A stretch of DNA of 64,000 bases, taken from Aphodovivens sp036306585. GTDB taxonomy: Bacteria > Actinomycetota > Coriobacteriia > Coriobacteriales > Eggerthellaceae. This document shows, one piece after another, positions 42,499 to 50,549 of this stretch. The first letter of the stretch is position 1, and the number at the start of each line of letters is the position of its first letter. The stretch covers positions 248,001 through 312,000 of the forward strand of contig JAXJZF010000005.1 in NCBI GenBank assembly GCA_036306585.1, in the 5' to 3' direction. Below the pieces are notes generated by a model. That model was not told the DNA's origin, made no database searches, and worked only from the letters and a program-made list of their open reading frames with translations. Made by a program: the position numbers and the translations under genes.

Positions 42499-43734
42499 AT
42501 GGCAGAGCAGAAAGAAAAGTGCGTCCTGGCGTATTCGGGCGGCCTGGACACCTCATGCTGCATCAAGTGGCTGCAGGAGGAGAAGAACGTCGACGTCATC
42601 GCCGTGGTGGGCGAGGTCGGCCAGGAGCATGACGGCCTGGAGAAGGTGCGCCAGAAGGCGCTGGCAACCGGCGCCATCGCGTGCCATGTGGTGGACATGC
42701 GCGAGGACTTCGCCAACGAGTACCTCAGCGCGGCGCTGGCGGCCAACGGCCTGTACGAGAACCGCTATCCGTTGGTGAGCGCGCTTTCCCGTCCGCTCAT
42801 CTCCAAGCACCTGGTGCGCATCGCCCATGAAAGCGGCGCGAAGTACATCGCGCACGGCTGCACCGGCAAGGGCAACGACCAGGTCCGATTCGAGACCAGC
42901 ATCCTGACGCTGGACCCCTCGCTTGAGATCCTTGCGCCGGTGCGCGAGTGGGATCTGGGCTCCCGTCCGAAGGAGATCGCCTGGGCGCGCGAGCGTGGCA
43001 TCGAGGTTCCCGCCACCAACGATAAGCCCTACTCCATCGATGACAACCTGTGGGGCCGCGCCATCGAGTGCGGCGTGCTCGAGAACCCCTGGAACGAACC
43101 CCCGGCCGACATTTACACCATGACGGCCGATCCGGAAAGCGCCCCCGATGAGCCCGAGTACGTGGAGGTTTCCTTCAAGCAGGGCGTTCCCTGCGCCATC
43201 AACGGCGAGCAGAAGAGCTACCTGGACATCATCTACCAGCTCAACGAGATCGCCGGCCGCAACGGCTACGGCCGTCTGGACATGATCGAGAACCGCCTGG
43301 TGGGCGTGAAGAGCCGCGAGTGCTACGAAGCTCCTGCCGCCCTGGCCCTCATCGAGGCCCACAAGGCGCTTGAGGACCTGGTGCTCGAGCGCGAGGTGCT
43401 GCACTACAAGCTGGGAATCGAGCAGGAGTGGGCGCGCGTGGTGTACTACGGCCAGTGGTTCGGCCCGCTGAAGCAGGCCCTCGACGCATTCATCGCCAGC
43501 ACCCAGCAGTGCGTCACCGGCGACGTCCGTTTGAAGTTCTACAAGGGCAGCTGCGTTGTCCGCGCCCGCAAGAGCCCTTATTCGCTTTACGACTTCGGCC
43601 TTGCCACCTATGATGACGACGACACCTTCGACCACAAGGCGGCAAAGGGCTTCATCGACCTGTATAGCCTGCCGGCGAAGGTCTGGAGCGCGAACCGCCG
43701 TCAAACCGGCGCCGCGGAAGCCCCTCAGGCGTAA
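42499..43734 (+). CDS. argG: Argininosuccinate synthase
   Basis: ArgG condenses citrulline and aspartate with ATP. The 411-residue enzyme begins with the PP-loop KCVLAYSGGLDTSCCIKWL and has YIAHGCTGKGNDQVRFE, the substrate-binding YSIDDNLWGRAIECG, and ENRLVGVKSRECYEAPA. ATG 42499 has GGAAAGG nearby; the upstream ATGs at 42454 and 42466 lack a ribosome binding site. It follows argR after 115 bp and argH follows after 74 bp containing a hairpin. Confidence 0.96.
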   Translation: MAEQKEKCVLAYSGGLDTSCCIKWLQEEKNVDVIAVVGEVGQEHDGLEKVRQKALATGAIACHVVDMREDFANEYLSAALAANGLYENRYPLVSALSRPLISKHLVRIAHESGAKYIAHGCTGKGNDQVRFETSILTLDPSLEILAPVREWDLGSRPKEIAWARERGIEVPATNDKPYSIDDNLWGRAIECGVLENPWNEPPADIYTMTADPESAPDEPEYVEVSFKQGVPCAINGEQKSYLDIIYQLNEIAGRNGYGRLDMIENRLVGVKSRECYEAPAALALIEAHKALEDLVLEREVLHYKLGIEQEWARVVYYGQWFGPLKQALDAFIASTQQCVTGDVRLKFYKGSCVVRARKSPYSLYDFGLATYDDDDTFDHKAAKGFIDLYSLPAKVWSANRRQTGAAEAPQA

Positions 43735-43760
43735 GCGCCGCTTATTTTCCAGTAATCGTC

Positions 43761-43788
43761 CAAGCCCCTGCTTGCGAGCGGGGGCTTG
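43761..43788 (+). other. Hairpin between argG and argH
   Basis: CAAGCCCC (43761-43768) pairs with GGGGCTTG (43781-43788). No T-run follows, so it looks like an RNA-stabilising or weak attenuating hairpin rather than a full terminator. Confidence 0.5.
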
Positions 43789-43808
43789 CCTATAGAAGGA
43801 GAAAACCC

Positions 43809-45200
43809 ATGGCACTTTGGTCGGGTCGGTTCACGGAAGGCGTGAGCGAGTTCACGCAGGAGTTCGGCGCCTCGCTGCCGGTGGATAAGGCGCTGTACGC
43901 GCAGGACATCGCCGGTTCGAAGGCCCATGCCCGCATGCTCGCCGCCCAGGGCGTGATCTCCCAGGAGGATGCCGATAAGATCCAGGCGGGGCTCGACGAC
44001 ATCAAGGCGCGCATCGAGGCGGGCGACTTCGAGTTCGACATCAACAACGAGGACATCCACATGTCCATCGAAAGCGTGCTCACTGCCGAGATCGGCGATG
44101 CGGGCGCGCGCCTGCATACCGGGCGTAGCCGCAACGACCAGGTAGCCACCGACACGCGTCTGTACGCAAAGGAACGTTGCGACCAGCTGATGCAGGCCAA
44201 CCTCGACCTTCGTCGAGCGCTTCTGCACCAGGCCCAGGAGCACTTTAACGTGATCCTGCCCGGTTACACACACCTGCAGCACGCCCAGCCGGTGCTGTTC
44301 AGCCACCATATGCTTGCCTACGTATGGATGCTCACGCGCGACTTCGAGCGCCTTGCCGCTGCCCGCCGCGCGGCCGACGCCAGCCCGCTGGGCGCCGCGG
44401 CGCTGGCCGGCACCACCTATCCGCTTGACCGTCAGATGACGGCGCGCGAGCTGGGTTTCTCCCGCGTCATCCCCAATTCGCTGGACGCGGTGTCCGACCG
44501 CGACTTCCTGCTTGACCTCATGTACGCCTGCAGCGTGTCGTGCATGCACCTGTCGCGCCTGGCAGAGGAGATCATCTTGTGGTCCACCAGCGAGTTCGGC
44601 TTCGTCACTCTGTCCGATTCGTTCAGCACCGGCTCGTCGATCATGCCGCAGAAGAAAAACCCCGATTTCGCCGAGCTCGTGCGCGGCAAGGCCGGGCGCG
44701 TTGTCGGCGATCTGGTGGCGCTGCTGGTGACCATGAAGGGCCTGCCTTTGGCCTACAACAAGGATCTGCAGGAAGACAAGGAGGGCGCCATCGACGCCGC
44801 CAAGACGCTCGAGCAGTGTTACACCTGCATGGCGGGTATGATCGGCACCATGACGGTGAACCCCGACGCCATGATGGCGCAGGCGAAGAAGGGCTACCTT
44901 GCCGCCACCGACGTGGCCGACTACCTGGCCAAGAAGGGCATGCCGTTCCGCCGTGCGCACGAGGTGGTGGGGCACCTGGTGCTGCTGTGCGACCAGCGCG
45001 GCTGCGACTTGGACGACCTGTCGCTGGAGGACTTCAAGGCGGCAAGCGACCTGTTCGATGCCGATATCACCCAGGCGCTCGATCTGGAGAGCATCGTGGC
45101 TGCCCGCACCACCGAGGGCGGCACCGGCCACGAGGCGGTGAGGGCCCAGATGGAGAAGGCCCTCGCCCAGCTGGAGGCCGATGAGGCGCAGCTGGCATAG
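43809..45200 (+). CDS. argH: Argininosuccinate lyase
   Basis: ArgH splits argininosuccinate to arginine and fumarate, the last step of the pathway. The 463-residue protein has LWSGRFTEG at the N-terminus, DIHMSIESVLT, LHTGRSRNDQVATD, the HLQHAQPV segment and the superfamily signature GSSIMPQKKNPD. Length is typical of the fumarase/aspartase superfamily. It closes the arginine cluster; a hairpin (45224-45250) follows. Confidence 0.97.
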   Translation: MALWSGRFTEGVSEFTQEFGASLPVDKALYAQDIAGSKAHARMLAAQGVISQEDADKIQAGLDDIKARIEAGDFEFDINNEDIHMSIESVLTAEIGDAGARLHTGRSRNDQVATDTRLYAKERCDQLMQANLDLRRALLHQAQEHFNVILPGYTHLQHAQPVLFSHHMLAYVWMLTRDFERLAAARRAADASPLGAAALAGTTYPLDRQMTARELGFSRVIPNSLDAVSDRDFLLDLMYACSVSCMHLSRLAEEIILWSTSEFGFVTLSDSFSTGSSIMPQKKNPDFAELVRGKAGRVVGDLVALLVTMKGLPLAYNKDLQEDKEGAIDAAKTLEQCYTCMAGMIGTMTVNPDAMMAQAKKGYLAATDVADYLAKKGMPFRRAHEVVGHLVLLCDQRGCDLDDLSLEDFKAASDLFDADITQALDLESIVAARTTEGGTGHEAVRAQMEKALAQLEADEAQLA

Positions 45201-45223
45201 CGCCTCTTTCCATCGCATGGCTC

Positions 45224-45250
45224 GACGCGGCGTCCAAGGGGCGCCGCGTC
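45224..45250 (+). terminator. Hairpin after argH
   Basis: GACGCGGCG (45224-45232) pairs with CGCCGCGTC (45242-45250). No strong T-run follows, so termination is probable but not certain. Confidence 0.5.
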
Positions 45251-45332
45251 TGCGTTCAGGGGCTTTCCCGTGGGTGCAATGTGAAGCGTACTGTGGTGTT
45301 TCCTTTGGGAAGAAGTGGCGCTTCGCCGCCGA

Positions 45333-45341
45333 TGCTACAAT
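45333..45341 (+). promoter_or_regulatory. Extended -10 promoter of the first PBP gene
   Basis: TGC-TACAAT lies 104 bp upstream of the GTG at 45446, leaving an untranslated leader of about 100 bases with no visible riboswitch. Confidence 0.5.
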
Positions 45342-45445
45342 GGCGGGAAGTGTTTTCTGCCGAGCGCCGGCGCTGCATCGCAGGCGGCGCGGCGCGGACT
45401 CGCCGGAAGGCGGCGGGTCGGCTCGGCCGATGCAGGAGGTGACGC

Positions 45446-47662
45446 GTGGCTTCACGCTCGATCAAACATAGAAACGGCACCAAGAAGCGCCACGGCCATG
45501 CCGTGCTGCTCGCCGTGCTCGCCGTGCTGGTGACCGCGCTGATCGCCGGGCTGGTGGGCGCGTGGGCGATGTGCTCGTCATGGCTGGAGGACCTGCCCGA
45601 CTACACGCAGGTGAACGCCTACGACACGCCGCAGGCCACCACGGTGCTCGCCAGCGATGAAACCACCGTTTTGGCGGAGTTTCAGCTGGAGAACCGCGAT
45701 CCCATTCCGCTGGACCAGGTGAGCCAGTATGTCAAGGACGCCACCATCGACACCGAGGACGAGCGCTTCTACGAGCATAAGGGCGTCGACCTTGCCGGCG
45801 TCGCCCGCGCCATCGTCGTGAACCTCACGGGCGGTCAGGAGGGCGCTTCCACCATTACGCAGCAGCTGGTGCGCCAGACCATCCTGTCGTCGGAGATGAA
45901 CGACATCACCATCAAGCGTAAGGTGCGCGAGATGTACTTGGCGCTGAAGGTGGAGGAGACCTACTCCAAAGACGACATCCTGCGCATGTACCTTAACACC
46001 ATCAACTACGGTTCGGGCGCCTATGGCATCCAGGCGGCGGCCCAGCGTTATTTCTCCAAGGATGCCAGTGACTTGACGCTGGTTGAGGCGGCGACGCTTG
46101 CCGGTATTCCGCAGTCTCCCACGTACAATAACCCCATCGACAACCCCGATAACTGCGTGGCGCGCCGCAACGTAGTGCTCGATCGCATGCTCAGCAACGG
46201 CGATATCTCGCAAGAAGACCACGACGCCGCCGTGGCGGCACCGCTCGAGTTGAACGTATCCGATCTCAGCACCGACGGCATCTATGCGTACCCCTACTTC
46301 ACCAGCTACGTGCGTGACACCCTGCTTAACGATTACGCCTATACCACCGATGAGCTGTTCAAGGGCGGTCTGACCGTGGTGACCACGCTCGATCCCAAGA
46401 CGCAGGATGCCGCCGAGGCGGCAGCCGCGACCAAGCTGGAATCGTCTCCGTCGGCGGCGGAGGTGGCAATTGCAGCGGTCGACCCCGACAACGGCTACAT
46501 CCGCGCCATTGTGGGCGGCAAGGACTGGAATGCCAGCAAGGTGAACCTGGCCACCGGTTCGGGCGGCGGCGGCCGTCCGGGCGGTTCCACGTTCAAGACG
46601 TTCGGCCTGGTGACCGCTATCAAAGAGGGCATCGATCCTAACAACACCTACGTCAACTGCGGCGCCACCGCGCAGTTGCCTGGCTGGGAAGTGCACAACA
46701 TCGGGCACCATGACTACGGTACGCGCACCATCGCCCGTGCGTTCGCAGTGTCATCCAACACGGGCTTCGCCCGCCTGGCCATGTCCATCGGCCCCGAGAA
46801 GATCGCCGAGACGGCGCGCGAGATGGGTATCGACTCCGAGCTCACCGCCGAGGGCGGCTTGGTGCTGGGCGCCGACTCGTCGCCGGTGACGCCGCTTGAG
46901 ATGGCGGAAGCCTACGCCACCATCGCCAGCGGCGGCATCCACCACGATGCCACGCCCATCCTGCGCGTGATGGATGCTCAGGGCAATGTGCTCATCGACA
47001 ACAGCAACCCCCAGGGCGAGCGCGTCTTGAGCGAGGAAGTGGCCCATGCCGCCGAGCAGGTGATGGAGGGCGTCGTGAACACCTCCGAGGGCACCGGCCG
47101 CGCCGCGCGCCTGAGCAACGGCCAGACGGTCGCCGGCAAGACGGGCACCCAGGAGAACAGCATGGACATCTGGTTCTGCGGCATCACCCCGCAGCTTTCC
47201 GTCGCATGCTGGCTGGGCGATCCGAACAACCAGGTGACCATGGGCAACGTCACGATGGCGGACACGTTCCGTAATTTCATGGAAGTCGTGCTGGAAGGCC
47301 AGCCCACAGAGGATTTCCCGGACGCCGACGATCCCGAATACGAGGATTACGACGACGAGGAATATGATATCTTCTCGTCGTCGGCGCAAGCCGGCCAGTG
47401 GTCGAACGCCTCGGAGAGCCAGTCGGATGACGAAAGCGGCAACGAGCAGGGGGATGCCGCGTCTTCTTCGGGCGGTAGCACCGCCCATGCTGGCAGCAGC
47501 GGGTCGGGCGGCTCCGCCGGCTCCAATACCGGCGGCGGCGGAGGTGGCGGCACCGAGCAATCGGGCGGCTCCAGCGGCGAGGCCGCGGGAGGGGGCTCCG
47601 CCGGGGAGACAACGGGAGGCAGCGGCAGCGATGCCGAGGCGTCCGCGCCTGCCGAACAATAA
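45446..47662 (+). CDS. Class A penicillin-binding protein (bifunctional peptidoglycan synthase)
   Basis: A 738-residue PBP1a-type enzyme. One N-terminal membrane anchor (20-43) is followed by a GT51 transglycosylase domain: EDERFYEHKGVD (104-115, catalytic Glu), GASTITQQLVR and the MYLNTINYG motif. The transpeptidase domain has STFK (381-384), SSN (436-438) and KTG (565-567). The last 110 residues are acidic, then Gly/Ser-rich and probably disordered outside the cell. GTG 45446 has a strong GCAGGAGG. A second PBP of the same architecture is convergent, separated by a lipoprotein gene. Confidence 0.95.
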   Translation: MASRSIKHRNGTKKRHGHAVLLAVLAVLVTALIAGLVGAWAMCSSWLEDLPDYTQVNAYDTPQATTVLASDETTVLAEFQLENRDPIPLDQVSQYVKDATIDTEDERFYEHKGVDLAGVARAIVVNLTGGQEGASTITQQLVRQTILSSEMNDITIKRKVREMYLALKVEETYSKDDILRMYLNTINYGSGAYGIQAAAQRYFSKDASDLTLVEAATLAGIPQSPTYNNPIDNPDNCVARRNVVLDRMLSNGDISQEDHDAAVAAPLELNVSDLSTDGIYAYPYFTSYVRDTLLNDYAYTTDELFKGGLTVVTTLDPKTQDAAEAAAATKLESSPSAAEVAIAAVDPDNGYIRAIVGGKDWNASKVNLATGSGGGGRPGGSTFKTFGLVTAIKEGIDPNNTYVNCGATAQLPGWEVHNIGHHDYGTRTIARAFAVSSNTGFARLAMSIGPEKIAETAREMGIDSELTAEGGLVLGADSSPVTPLEMAEAYATIASGGIHHDATPILRVMDAQGNVLIDNSNPQGERVLSEEVAHAAEQVMEGVVNTSEGTGRAARLSNGQTVAGKTGTQENSMDIWFCGITPQLSVACWLGDPNNQVTMGNVTMADTFRNFMEVVLEGQPTEDFPDADDPEYEDYDDEEYDIFSSSAQAGQWSNASESQSDDESGNEQGDAASSSGGSTAHAGSSGSGGSAGSNTGGGGGGGTEQSGGSSGEAAGGGSAGETTGGSGSDAEASAPAEQ

Positions 47663-47698
47663 TCGCATGATTCCAACGTGAGAAGGGAAACCACACCG

Positions 47699-48280
47699 AT
47701 GTCTTTTTTGAATCGCAAGACGATGGCAGGGATTCTGGCACTGCTCGTTGCCGCCGCGCTGGGGCTCGGCATGCTGGCGGGCTGCTCTTCGAACAGCGCC
47801 GTCACGCAGCAGCAGAGCGATAACCGTAATTACATGTCGCAGGTCAACCAAGTGATGGACGATCTGGAGTCGGCCCTTGCGAACTTTACCGACGCCGTGT
47901 CGCGCGATGACGTGGTGGGCATGCAGACCCAGGCAGAGAACGCCCTGGCTACGCTCGACGATCTTTCCGGCATCGAGGCGCCCGAGGACCTGGCCGACGT
48001 GAAGAGCGGCTATGAGGAAGGCGCGGGCAAGCTGCGCGATGCGTTGAACGACTACGTCGCGCTCTACACCGAGATCAGCAGCTCCACCGACGCGCAGCCC
48101 TTCGACTGGTCCACCTACGATGCGCGCCTGGCCGAGATCCAGCAGGGTTACGACGACGGCATCGCCAAGCTTAAGGAGACCGACGAGCTGGCCGCCAACA
48201 AGGAGGGCGGCGATGCCCAGCAATCCTCCGACGATGCTTCCGGCGATGCCCAGCAGCAGGGCGACGGCGACGCCCAGTAA
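47699..48280 (+). CDS. Putative lipoprotein, helical, unknown function
   Basis: A 193-residue protein with a lipoprotein signal (MAGILALLVAAALGLG) and lipobox MLAGC. Residues 45-165 are mostly helical, with NYMSQVNQVMDDLESALANFTDAVSR and YEEGAGKLRDALNDYVALYTE, suggesting a helical bundle. The last 25 residues are Asp/Gln/Ala-rich. ATG 47699 follows GAAGGGAAA; it starts 36 bp after the PBP gene and is likely cotranscribed, so a role near peptidoglycan synthesis is possible. No family was recognised. Confidence 0.8.
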   Translation: MSFLNRKTMAGILALLVAAALGLGMLAGCSSNSAVTQQQSDNRNYMSQVNQVMDDLESALANFTDAVSRDDVVGMQTQAENALATLDDLSGIEAPEDLADVKSGYEEGAGKLRDALNDYVALYTEISSSTDAQPFDWSTYDARLAEIQQGYDDGIAKLKETDELAANKEGGDAQQSSDDASGDAQQQGDGDAQ

Positions 48281-48298
48281 CGCCCTATTCCAAAATCG

Positions 48299-50485
48299 CT
48301 ATGCCGTCGGCCCCGTGGACACGGTGAGCACCACCATGCCATCCCGCACTTCCTGGGCGAACACGATGCCCGCCGCCACGGTGTCGGAGGGCTCTTCCAG
48401 ATAGCCCGCTTCGTAGCCGGCCAATGCGCGTGCCGCTTCATCGAGAGTCATCCCGATGGTGCTGGGCGCGGTCGAGGGGTCGTCGGTGTTCGCCTGATCC
48501 CCATCGTCGGATTCCCGCTCTGCTTTGCGATCCGAGCCGTATTGCTGCGCTTGGCTTCCGTTGAAGTCGTTGTCGTAGGCGGGATCGGGTGTGTCGGGAA
48601 AATCCGTCACGGGCACGTCGGCCAGCGCGGCGCTCATGAAATCATGCCAAAGGCGGTTGCAGGTGACCCAGGAAGGGGTCTCGATGCTGCCCGACGGGTT
48701 GCCGATCCACGTGGAGCATGCGAGGGTGGGGCTGTAGCCCACCAGCCAATGGTCGGCGAAATCGTCGGAGGTTCCGGTCTTTCCCGCCACCGGCTGCCCG
48801 TTGGACGGCCCCGATCCATAGGCGGTCCCCTCGCCGGTTTCGAACACGGTGCGCAGCACGCGGGTGGCGGCGCCGGCAACTTCCTCGCTCAGCACGCGTT
48901 GCGAGGTGTCGGGGGCTTCGTAAATGACGGCGCCCGAGGAATCCTCGATGCGCGTGATGATCACCGGGTCGCGGTGGATGCCTCCAGCGGCAAGCGTGGC
49001 ATAGGCCGATGCCATTTCCAGCGGCGTGACCGACGAGGCGCCCAAGGTGATGGTGAGCACCTCGCTCAGATCCGAGGAAATGCCCATCTTGTGCGCGGTG
49101 TCCGCCACGGCTTCGGGCCCGATCTCCTGCGTCAGGCGGATGTAGCCGGTGTTCGATGACACCGCCGTGGCGCGCTGGATGGAACGTATGCCGTAGTTCG
49201 CGCCGCCGTAGTTCGCGATGACGGTTCCGGCGTCGCTTCCCTCCGTGAGCGTGATGGGCGAGGTGCAGTCGATGCGCGTCGCCGGGTCGATGCCCGCCTC
49301 GATGGCGGCCACCAGGGCGAACGGCTTGAACGACGAGCCCGCCTGGCGTCCCGAGCCTCCCGATCCGGTGGCGAGGTTCACCTTGCTGGCGTTCCAGTCC
49401 TTGCCGCCTACCATCGCGCGCACTTGGCCATTCGTCGGGTCGACGGCTACCAGCGCCGCATCGAGGTCGGCGGGCATGCGTGTAAGCTGCGCGTCGCGTG
49501 CGACCTCGGCCTGCGCCTGCAGAGCAGGGTCGAGGGTGGTGTAGATGGTCAGCCCGCCCTCGAACAGCTGGGCGTACGAGCATCCATAGGGGTTGTTCTC
49601 GGTGAGCAGCTGATCGCGCACGTAGCTGGTGAACTGCGGGTAGGCGTAGATGCCGTCGGCAGGCTCGGCGGGCGCGGGGTTGAGCTCGAGCGGCTCGGCA
49701 GCCGCGGCGTCGTGCTCTTCCTGGGTGATGTCGCCTGCCTGCAGCATGCGGTCGAGCACCACGTTGCGCCGCTGCAGGCAGGCGTCGGGGTGCGTTTTGG
49801 GGTTGAGCATCTCGGGCGATTGGGGGATGCCCGCCAGCGTCGCAGCCTGCGCCAGCGTGAGGTCGATGGCGTTCACTTGGAAATAGTTCCATGCCGCCGC
49901 CTGGATGCCGTAGGCGCCGTCGCCGTAGTTGATGGTGTTGAGGTACATGTTCAGTATCTCGTCTTTGGAGTAGCGGTCCTCCATCTGCACCGCCAGCTCG
50001 ATCTCGCGCACCTTGCGCTCGAAAGTGATATCGGTCGCCTCCTGCGAGAGGACCGTGTTGCGCACCAGCTGCTGGGTGATGGTCGAGGCGCCCTCGAGGC
50101 TGTTCCCGGAAAGGTTGTTCACCACGGCGCGGGCGATGCCCTGCAGGTCGGCGCCGTTGTGCTCGTAGAAGCGGATGTCCTCGGTGTCGATGGTGCCGCG
50201 GATGACGTAGGGGCTCACCTGGTCCAACGTCACCGGATCGCGCTTCTCCAGCTGGAAGCGGGCAAGCAGCGTGGTGCCGTCGGCGGCGTACATCACCGAC
50301 TCCTGCGCGTAGTTGAACGCATCGGTGTCGTCGAGGCTGGGAACATCCTGCGTCCAGCCCTCCATCATCTTCAGCCCGCCTTGCACCGCCATGGCTGCCA
50401 GGAACACGCAGGCACCGAGCGCGAACAGGGCAGCCCACGCCGTGGCATGGGTGCGCGATTGCCGCTGTTTGCGCCGAATCTTCAT
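48299..50485 (-). CDS. Class A penicillin-binding protein with C-terminal PASTA domain
   Basis: A 728-residue bifunctional peptidoglycan synthase, paralogous to the other PBP in this window. It has a membrane anchor (13-36), GT51 domain with TEDIRFYEHNGAD (about 101) and GASTITQQLV, and a transpeptidase domain with SSFK (384-387), SSN (443-445) and KTG (569-571). The last 55 residues (STIGMTLDEAARALAGYEAGY to VVLTVSTGP) form one PASTA domain, which binds muropeptides or beta-lactams. The first paralogue lacks it. A TATAAT seven bases before the ATG, with no ribosome binding site, indicates a leaderless mRNA. Confidence 0.94.
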   Translation of the reverse strand: MKIRRKQRQSRTHATAWAALFALGACVFLAAMAVQGGLKMMEGWTQDVPSLDDTDAFNYAQESVMYAADGTTLLARFQLEKRDPVTLDQVSPYVIRGTIDTEDIRFYEHNGADLQGIARAVVNNLSGNSLEGASTITQQLVRNTVLSQEATDITFERKVREIELAVQMEDRYSKDEILNMYLNTINYGDGAYGIQAAAWNYFQVNAIDLTLAQAATLAGIPQSPEMLNPKTHPDACLQRRNVVLDRMLQAGDITQEEHDAAAAEPLELNPAPAEPADGIYAYPQFTSYVRDQLLTENNPYGCSYAQLFEGGLTIYTTLDPALQAQAEVARDAQLTRMPADLDAALVAVDPTNGQVRAMVGGKDWNASKVNLATGSGGSGRQAGSSFKPFALVAAIEAGIDPATRIDCTSPITLTEGSDAGTVIANYGGANYGIRSIQRATAVSSNTGYIRLTQEIGPEAVADTAHKMGISSDLSEVLTITLGASSVTPLEMASAYATLAAGGIHRDPVIITRIEDSSGAVIYEAPDTSQRVLSEEVAGAATRVLRTVFETGEGTAYGSGPSNGQPVAGKTGTSDDFADHWLVGYSPTLACSTWIGNPSGSIETPSWVTCNRLWHDFMSAALADVPVTDFPDTPDPAYDNDFNGSQAQQYGSDRKAERESDDGDQANTDDPSTAPSTIGMTLDEAARALAGYEAGYLEEPSDTVAAGIVFAQEVRDGMVVLTVSTGPTA

Positions 50486-50492
50486 AGGGTGA

Positions 50493-50498
50493 ATTATA
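50493..50498 (-). promoter_or_regulatory. -10 of the PASTA-PBP gene, leaderless start
   Basis: On the minus strand a perfect TATAAT is followed by seven bases and the start codon. No ribosome binding site exists. The -10 overlaps a divergent TATACT (50495-50500) on the plus strand. Confidence 0.6.
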
Positions 50499-50500
50499 CT
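50495..50500 (+). promoter_or_regulatory. -10 of the U32 gene
   Basis: TATACT lies 50 bp upstream of the ATG at 50550 and overlaps the divergent -10 of the PBP gene, so only one polymerase can bind at a time. Confidence 0.5.
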
Positions 50501-50549
50501 AGCAATTCGAATATCGCCGTCCGCCCGCTTCTCACCAAGGATGCTTCCC

